Assembly: GCF_030867095.1 (NCBI RefSeq)
Contig: NC_081828.1
Coordinates: forward strand, 220,379,978 to 220,443,977
Length of the DNA: 64,000 nucleotides
Direction of reading: 5' to 3'
Origin: Alligator mississippiensis
Taxonomy: Eukaryota; Chordata; Crocodylia; Alligatoridae
The notes beneath the pieces were generated by a model that ran no database searches, had not been told where the DNA came from, and was given only the letters and a program-made list of their open reading frames with translations. The first letter of the stretch is position 1. Every line of letters begins with the position of its first letter. The translations under genes and the position numbers were made by a program. Below are positions 32,501 to 43,034 of the stretch, piece by piece.

Positions 32501-32766
32501 GATCGTCTCCTTAAGGAACAACCACTCTTCCTGGACTCCCAATTCCTGTGCCCTCCAGGACCTCAGTGCCTCCCCGACTAGTCTCCTTACCTCATTGAAG
32601 TCTGCCCTCCTGAAGTCCAGGGCTGCTGCCTTGCTGCAGGCCCTTGACACCCTGTCCTGGATTGTGAATTCCAGTAGGCGATGATTTCTATCACCCAGGT
32701 GGTCAAGCACCCACAGTCCTCTCACCAAGTCATCGCCTGTGGCCAGGACCAGGTCCAACAAGGCAG
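29505..32766 (-). mobile_element. CR1 LINE inside the retrovirus fossil LTR
   Basis: Minus-strand copy with 3' end 'agtttcatagttcatagt' at 29505. RT frame 32189-31389 and endonuclease C-terminal frame 32761-32234 (LDLVLATGDDLVRG) are in different frames. The palm reads KFADDTNIWG near 31345. It is 5'-truncated in the endonuclease. A 956-bp solo LTR interrupts it, so about 2.3 kb is CR1. Confidence 0.93.
29921..30876 (-). mobile_element. Solo LTR, family LTR-1, nested in CR1
   Basis: Runs from TGTGGCGGGCC to TTCTGCCACA on the plus strand with a perfect 5-bp duplication TACCC (29916-29920, 30877-30881). On the minus strand a TATA-like 'gataaaaagg' near 30600 sets the orientation. It belongs to the same family as 21936-22981. 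Three-level nesting: retrovirus fossil, CR1, LTR. Confidence 0.88.
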
Positions 32767-33686
32767 GATCTATAAAAGAACATAAAAGAACAGATCTATA
32801 AAAGAACAGATTTAACAGTATAAAGGTGGGAACTCACTCTGCAAACTTGCCAGAAGCACTGGTGCATCTGTACACCCCACTGACCACCTAGAGCAAATAT
32901 TGAGCAACTGACTTTGGTAACTATAACATCTGCAGAGAGAAGGAGACCAGATGTGTATACGTGTGTGTTGATGTTTGTATCATTTTAAGGTTGTATTCTC
33001 AATAAACATGGCAAATTGCCTTGTTCCTCCTGATAGAGGTCTGGCTTGTTTTTTAATATAATATACGCTTCATGCCTGTTACACCTTCGCATCTGACTCA
33101 GCGGAATTCATAAACTTGTATGGACAGCTATCACTATAAAGAATGAGCACAAAGAAAAGGCTTTGGGTCTGTCCACCTGCAAGAAGGAATTTTGGGCGCA
33201 TCCAACAAGACCTGACTCCATTCCTCGTGATCAGTCCGGCTGGCCACCAGACTGATCCAGGCAACTTTAGAACTTGGTAACTCCTTAACCTTTGCAGGAC
33301 CATCTAACTATCTGTGTGCATGCTAGGTTTTTTTTGCATGAATGAATGAGTATGTATGGGAATGAGTGAAGCAGATAGCCTTACTCTTCTTTGTTCTTTT
33401 CATGTTGCATGTTTTATGTTCCAATTAATGGGGCATTGTGCCTTATCCCCGATAAGATTCCTGCTTGTTTTTAATTCACACTGTATGTCCCGTGCAGACA
33501 ACATTTAATTGCTGGACAATGCAAAAGGGGGATGGTAGATGTCATGGTTATTGATGTTTGTTATTGTTATTAATATTATGGTCACCAATGTTTGTCTGTT
33601 GATGTTGGATGTGCGCAGTCCTCGGCCATAGATACCCAAGGAATAAGATAAAAAATTTAGGCTTTTTCTCTGATACTGGTACAGGA

Positions 33687-33985
33687 AAAGTTTGACATGA
33701 TCAAGGACCAGCAGGCTTAGAGATGAAAAGCTTGATGTGGTCAAGGACCAGCAGGCTCAGAGGTGAAAACCTTGATGCGGTCAAGGACCAGTGGGTTTCA
33801 CGGCTCAGGACAGCTTGGCATGGTTAGGGACCAGCAAGCTTAGAAGCAAAATATAGTACTTGGTTGTAGCCTGTTCCAAAGTGATAGGCTTAATGTGGGG
33901 GAGTTGTGTGGCTTTGTAACCAGGAAGCTTAGAAAAAGGAACCTGGCGTGGGTAGAAACCGGCGAGCTCAGGGCAGGTTGAATTG
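33687..33985 (+). repeat. About 40-bp tandem repeat, 4-5 units
   Basis: Successive units read like 'cttgatgtggtcaaggacca' followed by 'gcaggctcagaggtgaaaa'. Four adjacent units cover 33687-33850 and a further diverged unit lies near 33940-33980. It lies just inside the retrovirus fossil after its first LTR, so it may be an expansion in the leader region. Confidence 0.75.
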
Positions 33986-33992
33986 GTAAATT

Positions 33993-33995
33993 GTC

Positions 33996-34030
<35 letters not shown>
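33993..34030 (+). repeat. (GA)n microsatellite
   Basis: An almost pure GA run of about 36 bp. Confidence 0.95.
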
Positions 34031-34034
<4 letters not shown>

Positions 34035-35512
34035 GAGTGGCTTGAGGCTGACAGATTTTAAAAGAATGGAAGTGAATGTGGTTTAAAACTAAGAAGTTTT
34101 AGGGAGTATAGGGACCAGACATTGGTAGAGAAATGAACCCTATTAAAACAACGGGTCCAAGAAAAAGGTACCTGTCCCTGGAGTCTGAGTGCCTTTCAGG
34201 GACATGACAGCTTAAAGCAGGCTTATAAGGCATTTAATGTTTTTTTTACTGCCACCAAACCAAAAGTAACTAAGAAGAAAAAGGAAACAGAAGCCGTTTT
34301 AATTGTTCTGGAAGCTGCAAAGTACTATACAAACTTAGTTCAGAATTTTAAAAAAAGCTGAAATATATATATATATATTTTAGAAAAAGAAGTAATTTAA
34401 GAAAAAAGTTTGATAAATATAAAGTATAGTTCTCTGGTGTAGCTGCAAAAGCACTACAGACTGCTGCAGCCTTATGAGGCACAGCAACAGTAAATCTGGC
34501 AAGAAAAGGAACTCACTATATTGTGGATAATTTGATTAATTCATGTAAAAAAAAACCATATTAATCCAAAAGATTTTGCAGCACTTCCCCCTAATGTAAA
34601 AAGTAGGTAAGTGACAGTGTTAAAACTGAACCTGCTTTCCCCAGAAAAGTGCCATTTAGAAAAAGACAGAGAAAAATGAAAACAGTAAGGCATCTATTAT
34701 ACAAAAAGAAATGCAAAGTGTTTAAAACAAAAAGGGCAGTAAAGAAATTAACAATTTAGATACAAGAGGGGGCAGGAGAAGAAAGAGTAAAAATGAGACT
34801 TAAAAAAAAACCTGTTCTAAATTGTAACCTAATTTCAGAATACCCGAGATCATGCTGTGGTTAAGTATAATACCTTCTATCACTGGTTCGATAGGAAGTC
34901 AGTAGCAGAGAAGACAAAGCTCTGCTAAAAACTATGTAAATGTTTATAACAAAAATGAAGCCTAAAAATGGGCTGCATTACAGGAATTATTAAGCTATTT
35001 ATGTAAAACAGAGAGTTTAAAAAGTGTTATGCATTTGCTGTGTGCCAATATTATAAGGCAGAGACTGCCAAAGTATGAATGTGTGCACTGTCATTGGTAA
35101 TGGTAGAAGATGGATCTTAAAACAGTATGGGTACAGTGTAAATATTCTAAAAAAAAGTGTTAGCAGCTATTAAAGTTTTTGCTGCTATTGAGTAATTAAT
35201 AAAGTAAACCAAAACAGCTAAATAAAGACATTTCCTAAAGTCTGGCAGAAAAAGAGTTAAAATACAGCAAGATACCAGCATGTATTTTAAATTAGACATT
35301 AAACTTCCCCTCACAAAAGTAGTGTAAAATTCACTATGAGCTAAAATAAAATTATAATTCATAACAAGGTAGTTTAAGTTAAAGAAATAATCATATAAAT
35401 GTTTAGTATTCATAATTCTTTATTTTTGGTCCATTTTAAGAACAAACAAGAACCTAGAAACTAACAATGAATTTCAAAGCTTTGATAATAAGTAATAAGT
35501 CTTATAGTTCCT

Positions 35513-36335
35513 TGTGGTGGCGGGGTACACCCTCGGAGGCTGGAAGCACTGGGGGAAGACCCCGACACTTGCAGAGAGGGGGATAGGGGCCCCGACACCA
35601 CAGAAAACTTACCAAGGAGACAGGCCAGGGCAGAGAGAGAGCCATGTGAGCCAGCATTGTGCTGGCTCTTCAAGAGGCTGTCAAACTAGGCAGCGGTCAG
35701 CTGATTACATCAGATGGAGTCGCTGCTGCCAGAGATTTAAAAACCCTGCTGGAAGACAGATGTGGGGTGGGGGGGAGCCAGCTGGCCACATGCCGGGCCG
35801 ACTGAGACCCAGCACGCCAGCATGAGTGAGCCCTGCGACTGCCCTGCAGCGAATGGGCAGGGGCAGAAGTCAGGCAGGACCTTGGAAACCCCTGTCCTGG
35901 AGCATGAGGGGCTCATGGTCAGTGATCCTCCATAGGAGACCCGACTGGCCATATTTACCCAGGCCCCGAGACCCACCTGGGTCTGCCTTGTACCCTACTC
36001 CAGGCATGGGAAGAAGGGTGAGCAGGCTTAATTCCCAAGCCTGCACCCCCATCCACAGTTGAGGAGGCAGAGGACCCTCAGGGGAACAGACGTGCCAAAC
36101 ACTGGAGCTGGTGTGGCAGCACAAGGATCCACGTGGTTGGCAAGTGGATGAGGTGTAGGGGAGGTGGAGCCCCAAGAACTAATGTGGCGAACCCGTGAGT
36201 ATCCCATCTTTGGGTCAAGGGGGAGGAATACCACCGAACCCCTCCTTTCAGAATTCCATCAAGTCGTGGCACGCAGGTCGGGGGCCCTGACCGTGGAGGG
36301 GCAGAGTACTCACAGCGCCAGCAGGGGGTGCCACA
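35513..36335 (+). mobile_element. Solo LTR, family LTR-2, nested in the retrovirus fossil
   Basis: Begins TGTGGTGGCG and ends GGTGCCACA. Flanks are TTCCT and CTCCT, a 5-bp duplication with one difference. A TATA-like 'gatttaaaaacc' near 35735 gives plus orientation. Similar in order and text to 2866-3591 (for example 'ccctgaccgtg' followed by 'gggcagag' near the 3' end). Confidence 0.75.
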
Positions 36336-36857
36336 CTCCTGATATAGCAGAATACCCTAAAATTCCAGCAGCTATAACAGAAGGGGTAAAATGATTTTAT
36401 TATTAAATTTGGCTAATATCAGGGTTTTTTGGTTATTTCCGTGACACAAAAGTGTTTGTGTAATTTTGAATTTATATTAAAAAAAAAAGTATTGTTTTAT
36501 CCTCATTTAATATGTAAACGTATGTGTGTATATCTATGTTCTCCCCTAGAATTACAAGAATGTATGCATTGCCACTGCACGTCAGCAGTGTAAATTTATA
36601 AATAAGAATAATATTTTGCTGCAAGGAATTTTCCTTGGCAGGGGTTGTGTGTTTTCTTTTGCTGAACCTATAATGTAATCAACCAAGCCAATGCTTTCCT
36701 GTATTTTGAAGTAAATATATCTACAGCTTTAATGTATGTACAAGTACAGTTATGGTCCCTGGGTGCAGTTCACAGTTTAATAGAAAAAAGAGCTAATTGG
36801 CATATACCTGTAGAACTAAGAAAACTAATTTAAAGTTAAACAAACCAACCGACTTGG

Positions 36858-37650
36858 TTGTGGCCTTATAATAAATTAATAGGATTCAAATACGATCCTA
36901 ATATTATGTCTTTATCTCTTCAAATTGAAGCTATAATGAAAGCAAAACAGGATTTAGTGTTTCCTATTTTTGTATTAGGAGCACAAATTAATGAAACTAT
37001 ATTATTCCCCCGACTAAATAGACATTGGGCTCAAAAAACTGTGGATGGATATGAAACTATACCCACCAACATATATGACCACCACCCAGAAGGCTTTATT
37101 TGTCTGGAATATATATTATAAACATTTTTTGTGTCTTAGTACAGATAATAAAGTATGTCAATATATCATAAAATGTGATCAATATAATAAGTCTATTCTT
37201 CTTGATGTTGGAAAAGATTGTGTCTATCTAAGAACTTGGTGTCCCATAACTGGTATAATCTAACTCTTTCTGATGGCAACATTTGCCTATCCCCGGCAAT
37301 TGCCTTAAATGGGTGTGACATCAATTATATTCAAAATAAGGTTGTCCAACACCATTTCAGCTTAAGATATTAAATATATAAAAGTCATTGCTTACACCCT
37401 GTTCCATTAGGTATTTCTCATGCATTATTGCAGAGCCTTGTAGCCCATCCAAAAATTAAGCAACAGGTTTCTGACGTAATGAATGGAGCAAAGGCAGTTT
37501 ATTTTCAAGTCCATCATGATAGTAAACAAATCAGAGATGTCCTCGCTCATGCCCGTGACATAACTAAATGCTCTTGGTGGGAAAAAAATTTTGGGTGGTC
37601 ACCCACAGCAAATGAAATTTGAATATAGCATTACATGCACTAATCCTTTC
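36858..37650 (+). mobile_element. Env-like region of the retrovirus fossil
   Basis: Several open pieces in different frames have an envelope-like look: one carries ILFPRLNRHW, another CSWWEKNFGW preceded by IRDVLAHAR. A hydrophobic stretch of about 20 residues near 37630-37700 could be the membrane anchor, close to the end of Env and just upstream of the purine tract. The IR.V...AR motif recurs in the fragment at 1-290. Broken; the age is high. Confidence 0.5.
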
Positions 37651-38301
37651 AGTCATTATGGGAATAATGTTTCTAGGAATGCTTTTTATGTGTATTTGAA
37701 TGTGGCGTATGTATTCAAGACTTCAAGCCATTGCAACCATACAGTCACAATATATAGCTTTACAACTAAGACGCTTATAAAAAGTGGCCTTTCTCCCCTA
37801 ACACTCAAAAGGGCCAAAGGGGGGAAATGTTGTATTGCAGTATCTATAATTGCTTTAATTGCTTATATTGCTATTTTTTATAATGAATTATTTACCCATT
37901 AAGATAAAGTTAATCTTGTCATGATTTACTTTCCATAATATTTTAAGCAGTCATTTTTGTTCTGGAATTAACCATCTTGTGAGGAGTTTGCTCTAGGCTC
38001 TTGACATATATATAAATAACACCATCACTTTGATTGGTCTTAATTTACCTGATTTTACTTCTTTTTTTCTTCAGTGGTGACCCAGATCTCACCTGCCATA
38101 TCTTTGATATTAACAGATTTATACCAGGAGGGTAAGACTTAAATGTCACTGGACCAAAAGGGTTATTGATCAATTCCCTTCTGTTTTGAATTTTATTTAA
38201 AAAAAATGAACTGGTTGACAACAAAATAGAGACTCACAGGGTGTTCTTTATAATAAGGTTCTTTTATTTGGTATCTATCTCTTTACATCGATTATTCTTG
38301 T

Positions 38302-39265
38302 TTCTTATAGTTTCATAGCTGGTCGGGTCAGAAGGGACCTGAGCAGATCATCAAGTCCGACCCCCTGCCCTGGCAGGAAAGAGTGCTGGGTCAAACGACC
38401 CCAGCAAGGTGTTCATCCAGCCTCCTCTTAAAGACCCAAGAGAAGTGGTGCTGGCTCCTACCCAGAGAAGTTGGTTCCAGGTCCTAGCTGCCCTGACAGT
38501 GAAGTCGCGCCTCCTGATGTCTAGTCTGAATCTACCCTCTGCCAGATCGTGCCGTTATTTCTAGTCACTCCTGGCGGTGCTCGGGGGAGCAGGGACTCCC
38601 CCAATGCCTGCTGCTCCCCCCTGACCAGCTTGTAAATAGCCACTAGATCCCCCCTCGGCCTTCTCTTGTCGAGACTGAACAGGTTCAGGTCCCGTCGCCT
38701 CTCCTCGTAGGGCCTGCCCTGCTGCCCCTGACCATGCGGGTGGTCTCCTCTGGACCCTCTCCATGCTGTCCACATCCCCCCTGAAGTGCGGAGCCCAGCA
38801 CTGCGCACAGTACTCCACCTGCAGCCTGACCAGTGTCGCGTAGAGGGGGAGGATCACCTCCTGGGACCTGCTCGAGATGCATCTGTAGATGCACGACAAG
38901 GTGCGGTTGGCCTTCCTGACCGCGTCCCCACACTGTGCTTTTCACCCCCTCGTTCAAGTCGCTGATGAAGATGTTGAACAGTGCAGGCCTGAGGACCGAG
39001 CCCTGTTCAGCCGGGACCCCACTGCCCACATCCCTCCAGGTCAAAAATGACCCGTCCACCACCGCTCTCTGGGTGCGGCCCTCCAGCCAGTTAGGGACCC
39101 ATCTCACTGTGTAGGTGTTGACGCCACAGTCCCCGAGTTTTTTAATAAGACTGGGGCGAGACACAGTGTCGAAGGCCTTCCTGTAGTCCAGAAAGACCAC
39201 ATCCACTGCTACCCCTGTGTCTAAGGATGTTGTCACCTGGTCATAGAAGACCACCAGGTTGGTCT
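38302..39265 (-). mobile_element. CR1 LINE fragment with internal deletion
   Basis: Minus strand; 3' end 'atagtttcatagctggtcgg' at 38308. A frame (39254-38685) shows [14 protein letters not shown] and [15 protein letters not shown], then jumps from GVKST to the text that normally follows VRKANRT, so the palm FADD is deleted. Confidence 0.92.
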
Positions 39266-39560
39266 ATAGCCGTGCAGAAATCAGAGTGATGTTTTGACGC
39301 ATCAAAGAAGAGAACGTTATCGATTCTGGGTCTCGTTCTGTATGTCATCCTGCAGCACTGGTTTGTCTGACGAGACAGACCGCCAGGAGCCCAGCACCTG
39401 CTCCTGACCAACCTGGCTGGCCACTGAGCTGGTCCCAGTACTGATTAGACTGGTAGCCTGTACCAGCGCAGACCAGAAACTGGGGCGAGCGAGTGTTCAG
39501 CAATTAACCAATAAATGTGGCATCTTGCCTTCTCCCTCCTCAGGTGTTGCCTGTGATTTG
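39266..39560. other. Short unresolved stretch before the CpG island
   Basis: Contains 'aaccaataaatgtggcatct', which looks like the 3' part of an LTR (polyadenylation-like signal), but no ends or duplicates could be fixed. No coding evidence. Confidence 0.3.
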
Positions 39561-39757
39561 AGCAACTGGCAACTTGTGTACCGGCTGCGCACACGCGGGG
39601 AGCAGGATCAGGTGCCCCAGCCTGGGAGACACCCCCACGGGGACCACAGCTCTGCCCCCCCCACAGGGGGACAAATACCGCACCCTGTCCCGCACACGGG
39701 CAGGCGTCCGACCGCTCCCCGCGCGCAGGACGGCCTCGCCGCCGCCCTGCGCCTCAC

Positions 39758-39966
39758 CTGAGTCCTGGCGGGGCGGGGGCGGGGGCGGGGGCTCCTCCTC
39801 GGCGTCCCCAGGCCCCCGCGTCTCCCTGTGCCCGGCCTCCTCCAGCGGCCTGTCCGCACCGCGCGCCTGGGGCTGCTCCCGCCGCGCCCCCGGCGGCGGC
39901 ATCTCCTCTGCGCGCACGTCCGCCACCGCCACCGCCACCGCCAGCTCCGCCGCGCCGCGCCGCGAC
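39758..39966 (-). pseudogene. Inverted copy of the SCAN-linker exon
   Basis: On the minus strand, acceptor 'gtgcgtgcccccag' and donor 'gtgagg' bound 209 bp that translate RAEEMPPPGARREQPQARGA and on to RPLEEAGHRET, matching gene B exon 2 (AEEMPSPGARRE, QPQARGADRPLEKAGHRET). It is 13 bp longer than gene B exon 2, with a GGCGGT expansion near its start (about 39930-39950), so it would need an upstream exon in a different phase. Similarity continues past the donor to about 39567, as in gene B to about 41900. No SCAN exon was found on this strand. It is either an exon of a divergent gene or a copied exon without a gene. Confidence 0.7.
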
Positions 39967-41041
39967 CTGGGGGCACGCACCGTCACGGCAGCGCCGGGGA
40001 CACGGACGGCGCAGACAGCCGCGCTGCAGCACCGCTCTGGGCAGGCCGCTCACCGGGGGCTGCTCCGCCTGACCGCCCCACCCCGGCCCGCGGCCCCAGC
40101 CGCCCCTGCACTCTCCCCGCAGCTGCGAGCCTCTCCCGCCCCGCGGCTCCGGGGGGCCACGGCCCGCAAGCGTTGGCGCCACGACCCCAAAACAGCCCCT
40201 CGTGACTTAAGGGCGCCGTGGCGGCGGCGCGGGGCTGCCCGCGCGGAGCCGGCGGGCCCTGGCGGCGGGCGGACAGGGCGGCGCGTCCCGCCGGCTCCAG
40301 CGCCCCCGGGCAGGGGGCAGCGACAGGCCCCGCGCGCTCCGAGGCGAGGATCTTCCCGGCCCGTGTGACACGTCCCCCCCCCGGGCACCGCGCTGCGCTG
40401 CGCTCCGCCGGCCGGGGCTCCGCTCGTGCCGCCCGGGGGCGGGGCGGGGCGGGACGGGGCCCGGGGCGGCCCTGCCTCCCCCGCTCCTGCGCGGCGCCCC
40501 CGCCCACCGGCCGCTCTGACAGGTGTGGGGGGCGGGGCCCGCCTCCGCTTCGCCCCGCCCCGCCCGTCTCCGAGCCGCAGCGAGGCAAGGACGTCACGTG
40601 GCGTCAGAAGGCGGGGGAGGAGCCGCGCGGCGCCGGGCGGCCTTGGACTCCGCTCCCACAAGCCCCCGCGACGGCGGCGGCGGCGGCGGCGGCGGGGCTA
40701 GGGGCAGGGGCGGGGCTTCCCAGGGCGGAGCGGGTTGCTCAATGTGTCGGGGGCGGGGCAGCCCTCGTCTGTCCACAGCGGGGCGGGGTCACGGTCCCGG
40801 TCCTGGTCCCGGTCCCGCTGTCCCACCAAGCGGTGACGTCCGCGCTGTCTCCTTCCCCGCAGCCCGGAGGCGGTGGCAGGCGCGCAGGCAGCGAGAGCTC
40901 GGGCCCGGCGGGGAGGCCTCTCCTGGGGGAGACGGAGGTGACGCCTCGTGTCGTCCCGACTGGCACCGGGACGCTTCCAAGGCGCGGCGGGCGCCACGTA
41001 TCACCCAGCCGCCGCAGGAGGAGCCGGTGCAGCGCGGGGAG

Positions 41042-41413
41042 ATGCGGGGGCCGGCGGTGATGCAGGCCATGCAGCCCCCGTCTGGGGCCGGTTCCCCCAC
41101 ACACCCCCCAGCCGGGGCCGAGCTCCCCGGCCCAGAGCCCTGGCGCCAGCGCTTCCGGGGCCTGCGCTACCGGGACGCCCCGGGGCCGCGGGAGGTGTGC
41201 CGGCGCCTGCAGGAGCTGTGCCGGGGCTGGCTGGAGCCCCAGCGCCGCAGCAAGGAGCAGGTGCTGGAGCTGGTGGTGCTGGAGCAGTTCCTGGCCATCC
41301 TGCCCCCGGGCATGCGGAGCTGGGAGTGGGGGCGCAGCGTGCAGACCTGCGCCCAGGCCGTGGCCCTGGCCGAGGGGTTTCAGCGGGGGCTGGAGGAGGA
41401 CGAGAAACGCCAG
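41042..41413 (+). CDS. Gene B SCAN-domain exon
   Basis: Starts at ATG 41042 ([10 protein letters not shown]; a second in-frame ATG lies at 41060) and ends at donor CAG|GTGAGA. The SCAN core is clear: [11 protein letters not shown], then [20 protein letters not shown] and [14 protein letters not shown], then AVALAEGF. This is the leucine-rich dimerisation module found N-terminal in tetrapod zinc-finger proteins. The frame is open upstream as well because of base composition, so the exact start is a choice. Confidence 0.88.
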
Positions 41414-41536
41414 GTGAGAAGGTTTCGCCCTGGTCGTGGATGCTGCTGTCCCCGTGTCCGTGTGTGTGTGGGATGCTCCCTCCCCCCGTCGCTCCCACGT
41501 CCCTGCTCCCCCGTGATGGACTGATCTCGTCCCCAG

Positions 41537-41732
41537 GTCGCGGCGCGGGGGAAGGTGCAGGACGTGGGCGCAGAGGAGATGCCGTCCCCGGGGGCGCGGC
41601 GGGAGCCTGGCGATGCCTGGCGGGAGCAGCCCCAGGCCCGCGGTGCCGACAGGCCGCTGGAGAAGGCAGGACACAGGGAGACGCCGGGGCCTCCGGACCC
41701 CGAGGAGGAGCCCCCGCCCTGCCAGGAGTCAG
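41537..41732 (+). CDS. Gene B linker exon 2
   Basis: Acceptor 'tcgtccccag', donor 'gtgagg', 196 bp. Reads VAARGKVQDVGAEEMPSP, then QPQARGADRPLEKAGHRET and an acidic proline-rich end. Such exons follow SCAN in many SCAN zinc-finger genes. An inverted relative lies at 39758-39966. Confidence 0.85.
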
Positions 41733-42205
41733 GTGAGGCGCAGGGCGCAGGCCCGGGCGTGCGAGGTGTGGGCGCCGGCGAGGCCGTCCTGCACGCGGGG
41801 AGCGGTCGGACGTCTGCCCGTGCACGGGACAGGGCTGCGGTATTTGTTGCCCGGGGGGGGGCAGAGCTGTGGTCCCCGTGGGGGTGTCTCCCAGGCTGGG
41901 GCCCTCGGTCTTTCTCCGTGACTGTGCAGCGCCCAGCAGAGAGGGGCTTCGTCTTGCTTGGGCCTTGTCGTGCTGCCGCGATAACAGTCAGTGACCTTAT
42001 TCACGTCCCAGCAGCCAGTGTTCGCTCGTCCCTTTCTCGTGCCTCCATGAGCCCTCCGTGCCCCACAAGGGGCTGGTGCAGGTGAGATGCCCCAGTGGTC
42101 TCCGTCTGGGGCAGGTACAGTTAACCCGGGCCAGTATAGGAGACGAGCAGGGCTTTCCCTGTGCCAGCAGCACCAGAGCTCATTTCTACCTTCTCCGCCT
42201 CGCAG

Positions 42206-42366
42206 GTGCTGGGACCCTGAGCAGAGCTGAGCAGAAGCGTCCTGGAGAAGAGCCTGTAACCCTGGAGCTGCACAGGACTTCCCCAGGGAGCCTGGAGGAG
42301 AGGGGCTCCCCGACACGTGAGCTGGGCCAACTGCAGAAGGGGCAGGGCAGGCCTCCAAGGCAAGAG
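42206..42366 (+). CDS. Gene B linker exon 3
   Basis: Acceptor 'ctccgcctcgcag', donor 'gtgagc', 161 bp; reads AGTLSRAEQKRPGEEPVTLE and ends PPRQE. Homologous to gene A exon 14256-14428, 12 bp shorter and in the same phases. Confidence 0.82.
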
Positions 42367-42837
42367 GTGAGCAGGGCACCGGGTTGGGTTGGGGGCGGGA
42401 GTGCAGGTGGGGCAGAGCACAGGAGGAGTTGGGGGTGGTGTAAAGAAGATGGGGAGCAGGGAGCTCTGAAGAGCGACAAGCCTGTGGTGACAAACGTGGA
42501 AACGCAGCAAGCTGCATTAGCAGGAGCCCCCTCCCAAGTGCAGAGAACAAGGGGGGCTGGCACGGGAAGGCCTGGTCAGAGCTCGAGGCGCTGGGGCTCC
42601 CTGACCCCAAAAGTGGTGCCCCGGCTGCCTCAAGGGGCCGAGCAAAGAGAAGGTGGTGAGCTGGGCTAAGTCCTGTGTCCACAGCTGCATCCACATCACA
42701 GGCCAGCTGACTAATGGCACCCCTGCCTGGCACGGCTAGACGTGCAGTTAGCTGTAGGACAGTCATGGCAGACAGGGCCGAGGGGCTGGAAGCAGCTGGC
42801 GCAGGAGACACTGATGGAGCAACGCTTGTGCCCGCAG

Positions 42838-42964
42838 CTCCAGGAGGTGTTTGAGGACGTGGCTGTGTACTTCACGCAGAAGGAGTGGGAGCTGCTGGAA
42901 GATGAAGACAAGGTGCTTTACCGGGACCAGGTGCTGAAGAATTTCGACGCCCTCATTTCGCTGG
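42838..42964 (+). CDS. Gene B KRAB-A box exon
   Basis: A 127-bp exon encoding LQEVFEDVAVYFTQKEWELL and ending ALISLG. The box is near-identical to gene A, but the position usually MLE is VLK. Loss of MLE in both genes suggests a shared change in this family rather than random decay. Confidence 0.92.
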
Positions 42965-43034
42965 GTAAAGCGCTAGTTCTTGCTTCTCCCTGGAGTACTT
43001 TAAAGAAGCCTTGCTGAGAGCGCAGGCACAAACC

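Larger units (their letters stand above)
28362..38030 (+). mobile_element. Endogenous retrovirus fossil with nested insertions
   Basis: A retrovirus-like element whose 5' LTR starts near 28365 and whose 3' LTR starts near 37829; the two share 'tgctttaattgcttatattg' and about 150 further bases ('gataaagttaa', 'tgatttactttccata'). The first LTR is interrupted by a CR1 (29505-32766) and seems to end near 33083 after an 'aataaa' at about 33000. A purine tract 'aaagggccaaaggggggaaa' lies just before the 3' LTR, as expected. The interior is AT-rich with env-like pieces at 36.86-37.65 kb; gag and pol could not be recognised with confidence. The element is broken in many places. It must be old, since it holds a CR1 that holds an LTR. 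Family not determined. Confidence 0.65.
39560..41950. promoter_or_regulatory. CpG island, candidate two-way promoter for gene B
   Basis: Extremely GC- and CpG-rich over more than 2 kb, in contrast to AT-rich flanks. Holds many GC boxes (for example 'gggggcggggcggggcggga' near 40440), a CACGTG E-box joined to a CGTCA half-site at 40591-40600 and a (CGG)n run at about 40671-40695. It contains the SCAN exon of gene B on the plus strand and the inverted linker exon on the minus strand. The start site of gene B is not fixed; a possible untranslated exon may end at CAG|GTGTGG (40520) and join an acceptor 'tccttccccgcag' at about 40863. Confidence 0.75.

Noticed and set aside
39574-40368. Several open frames of 120-280 codons in the GC-rich region
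   Set aside because: Stop codons are rare by composition in the CpG island, and the frames lack domains apart from the SCAN exon and linker exons.
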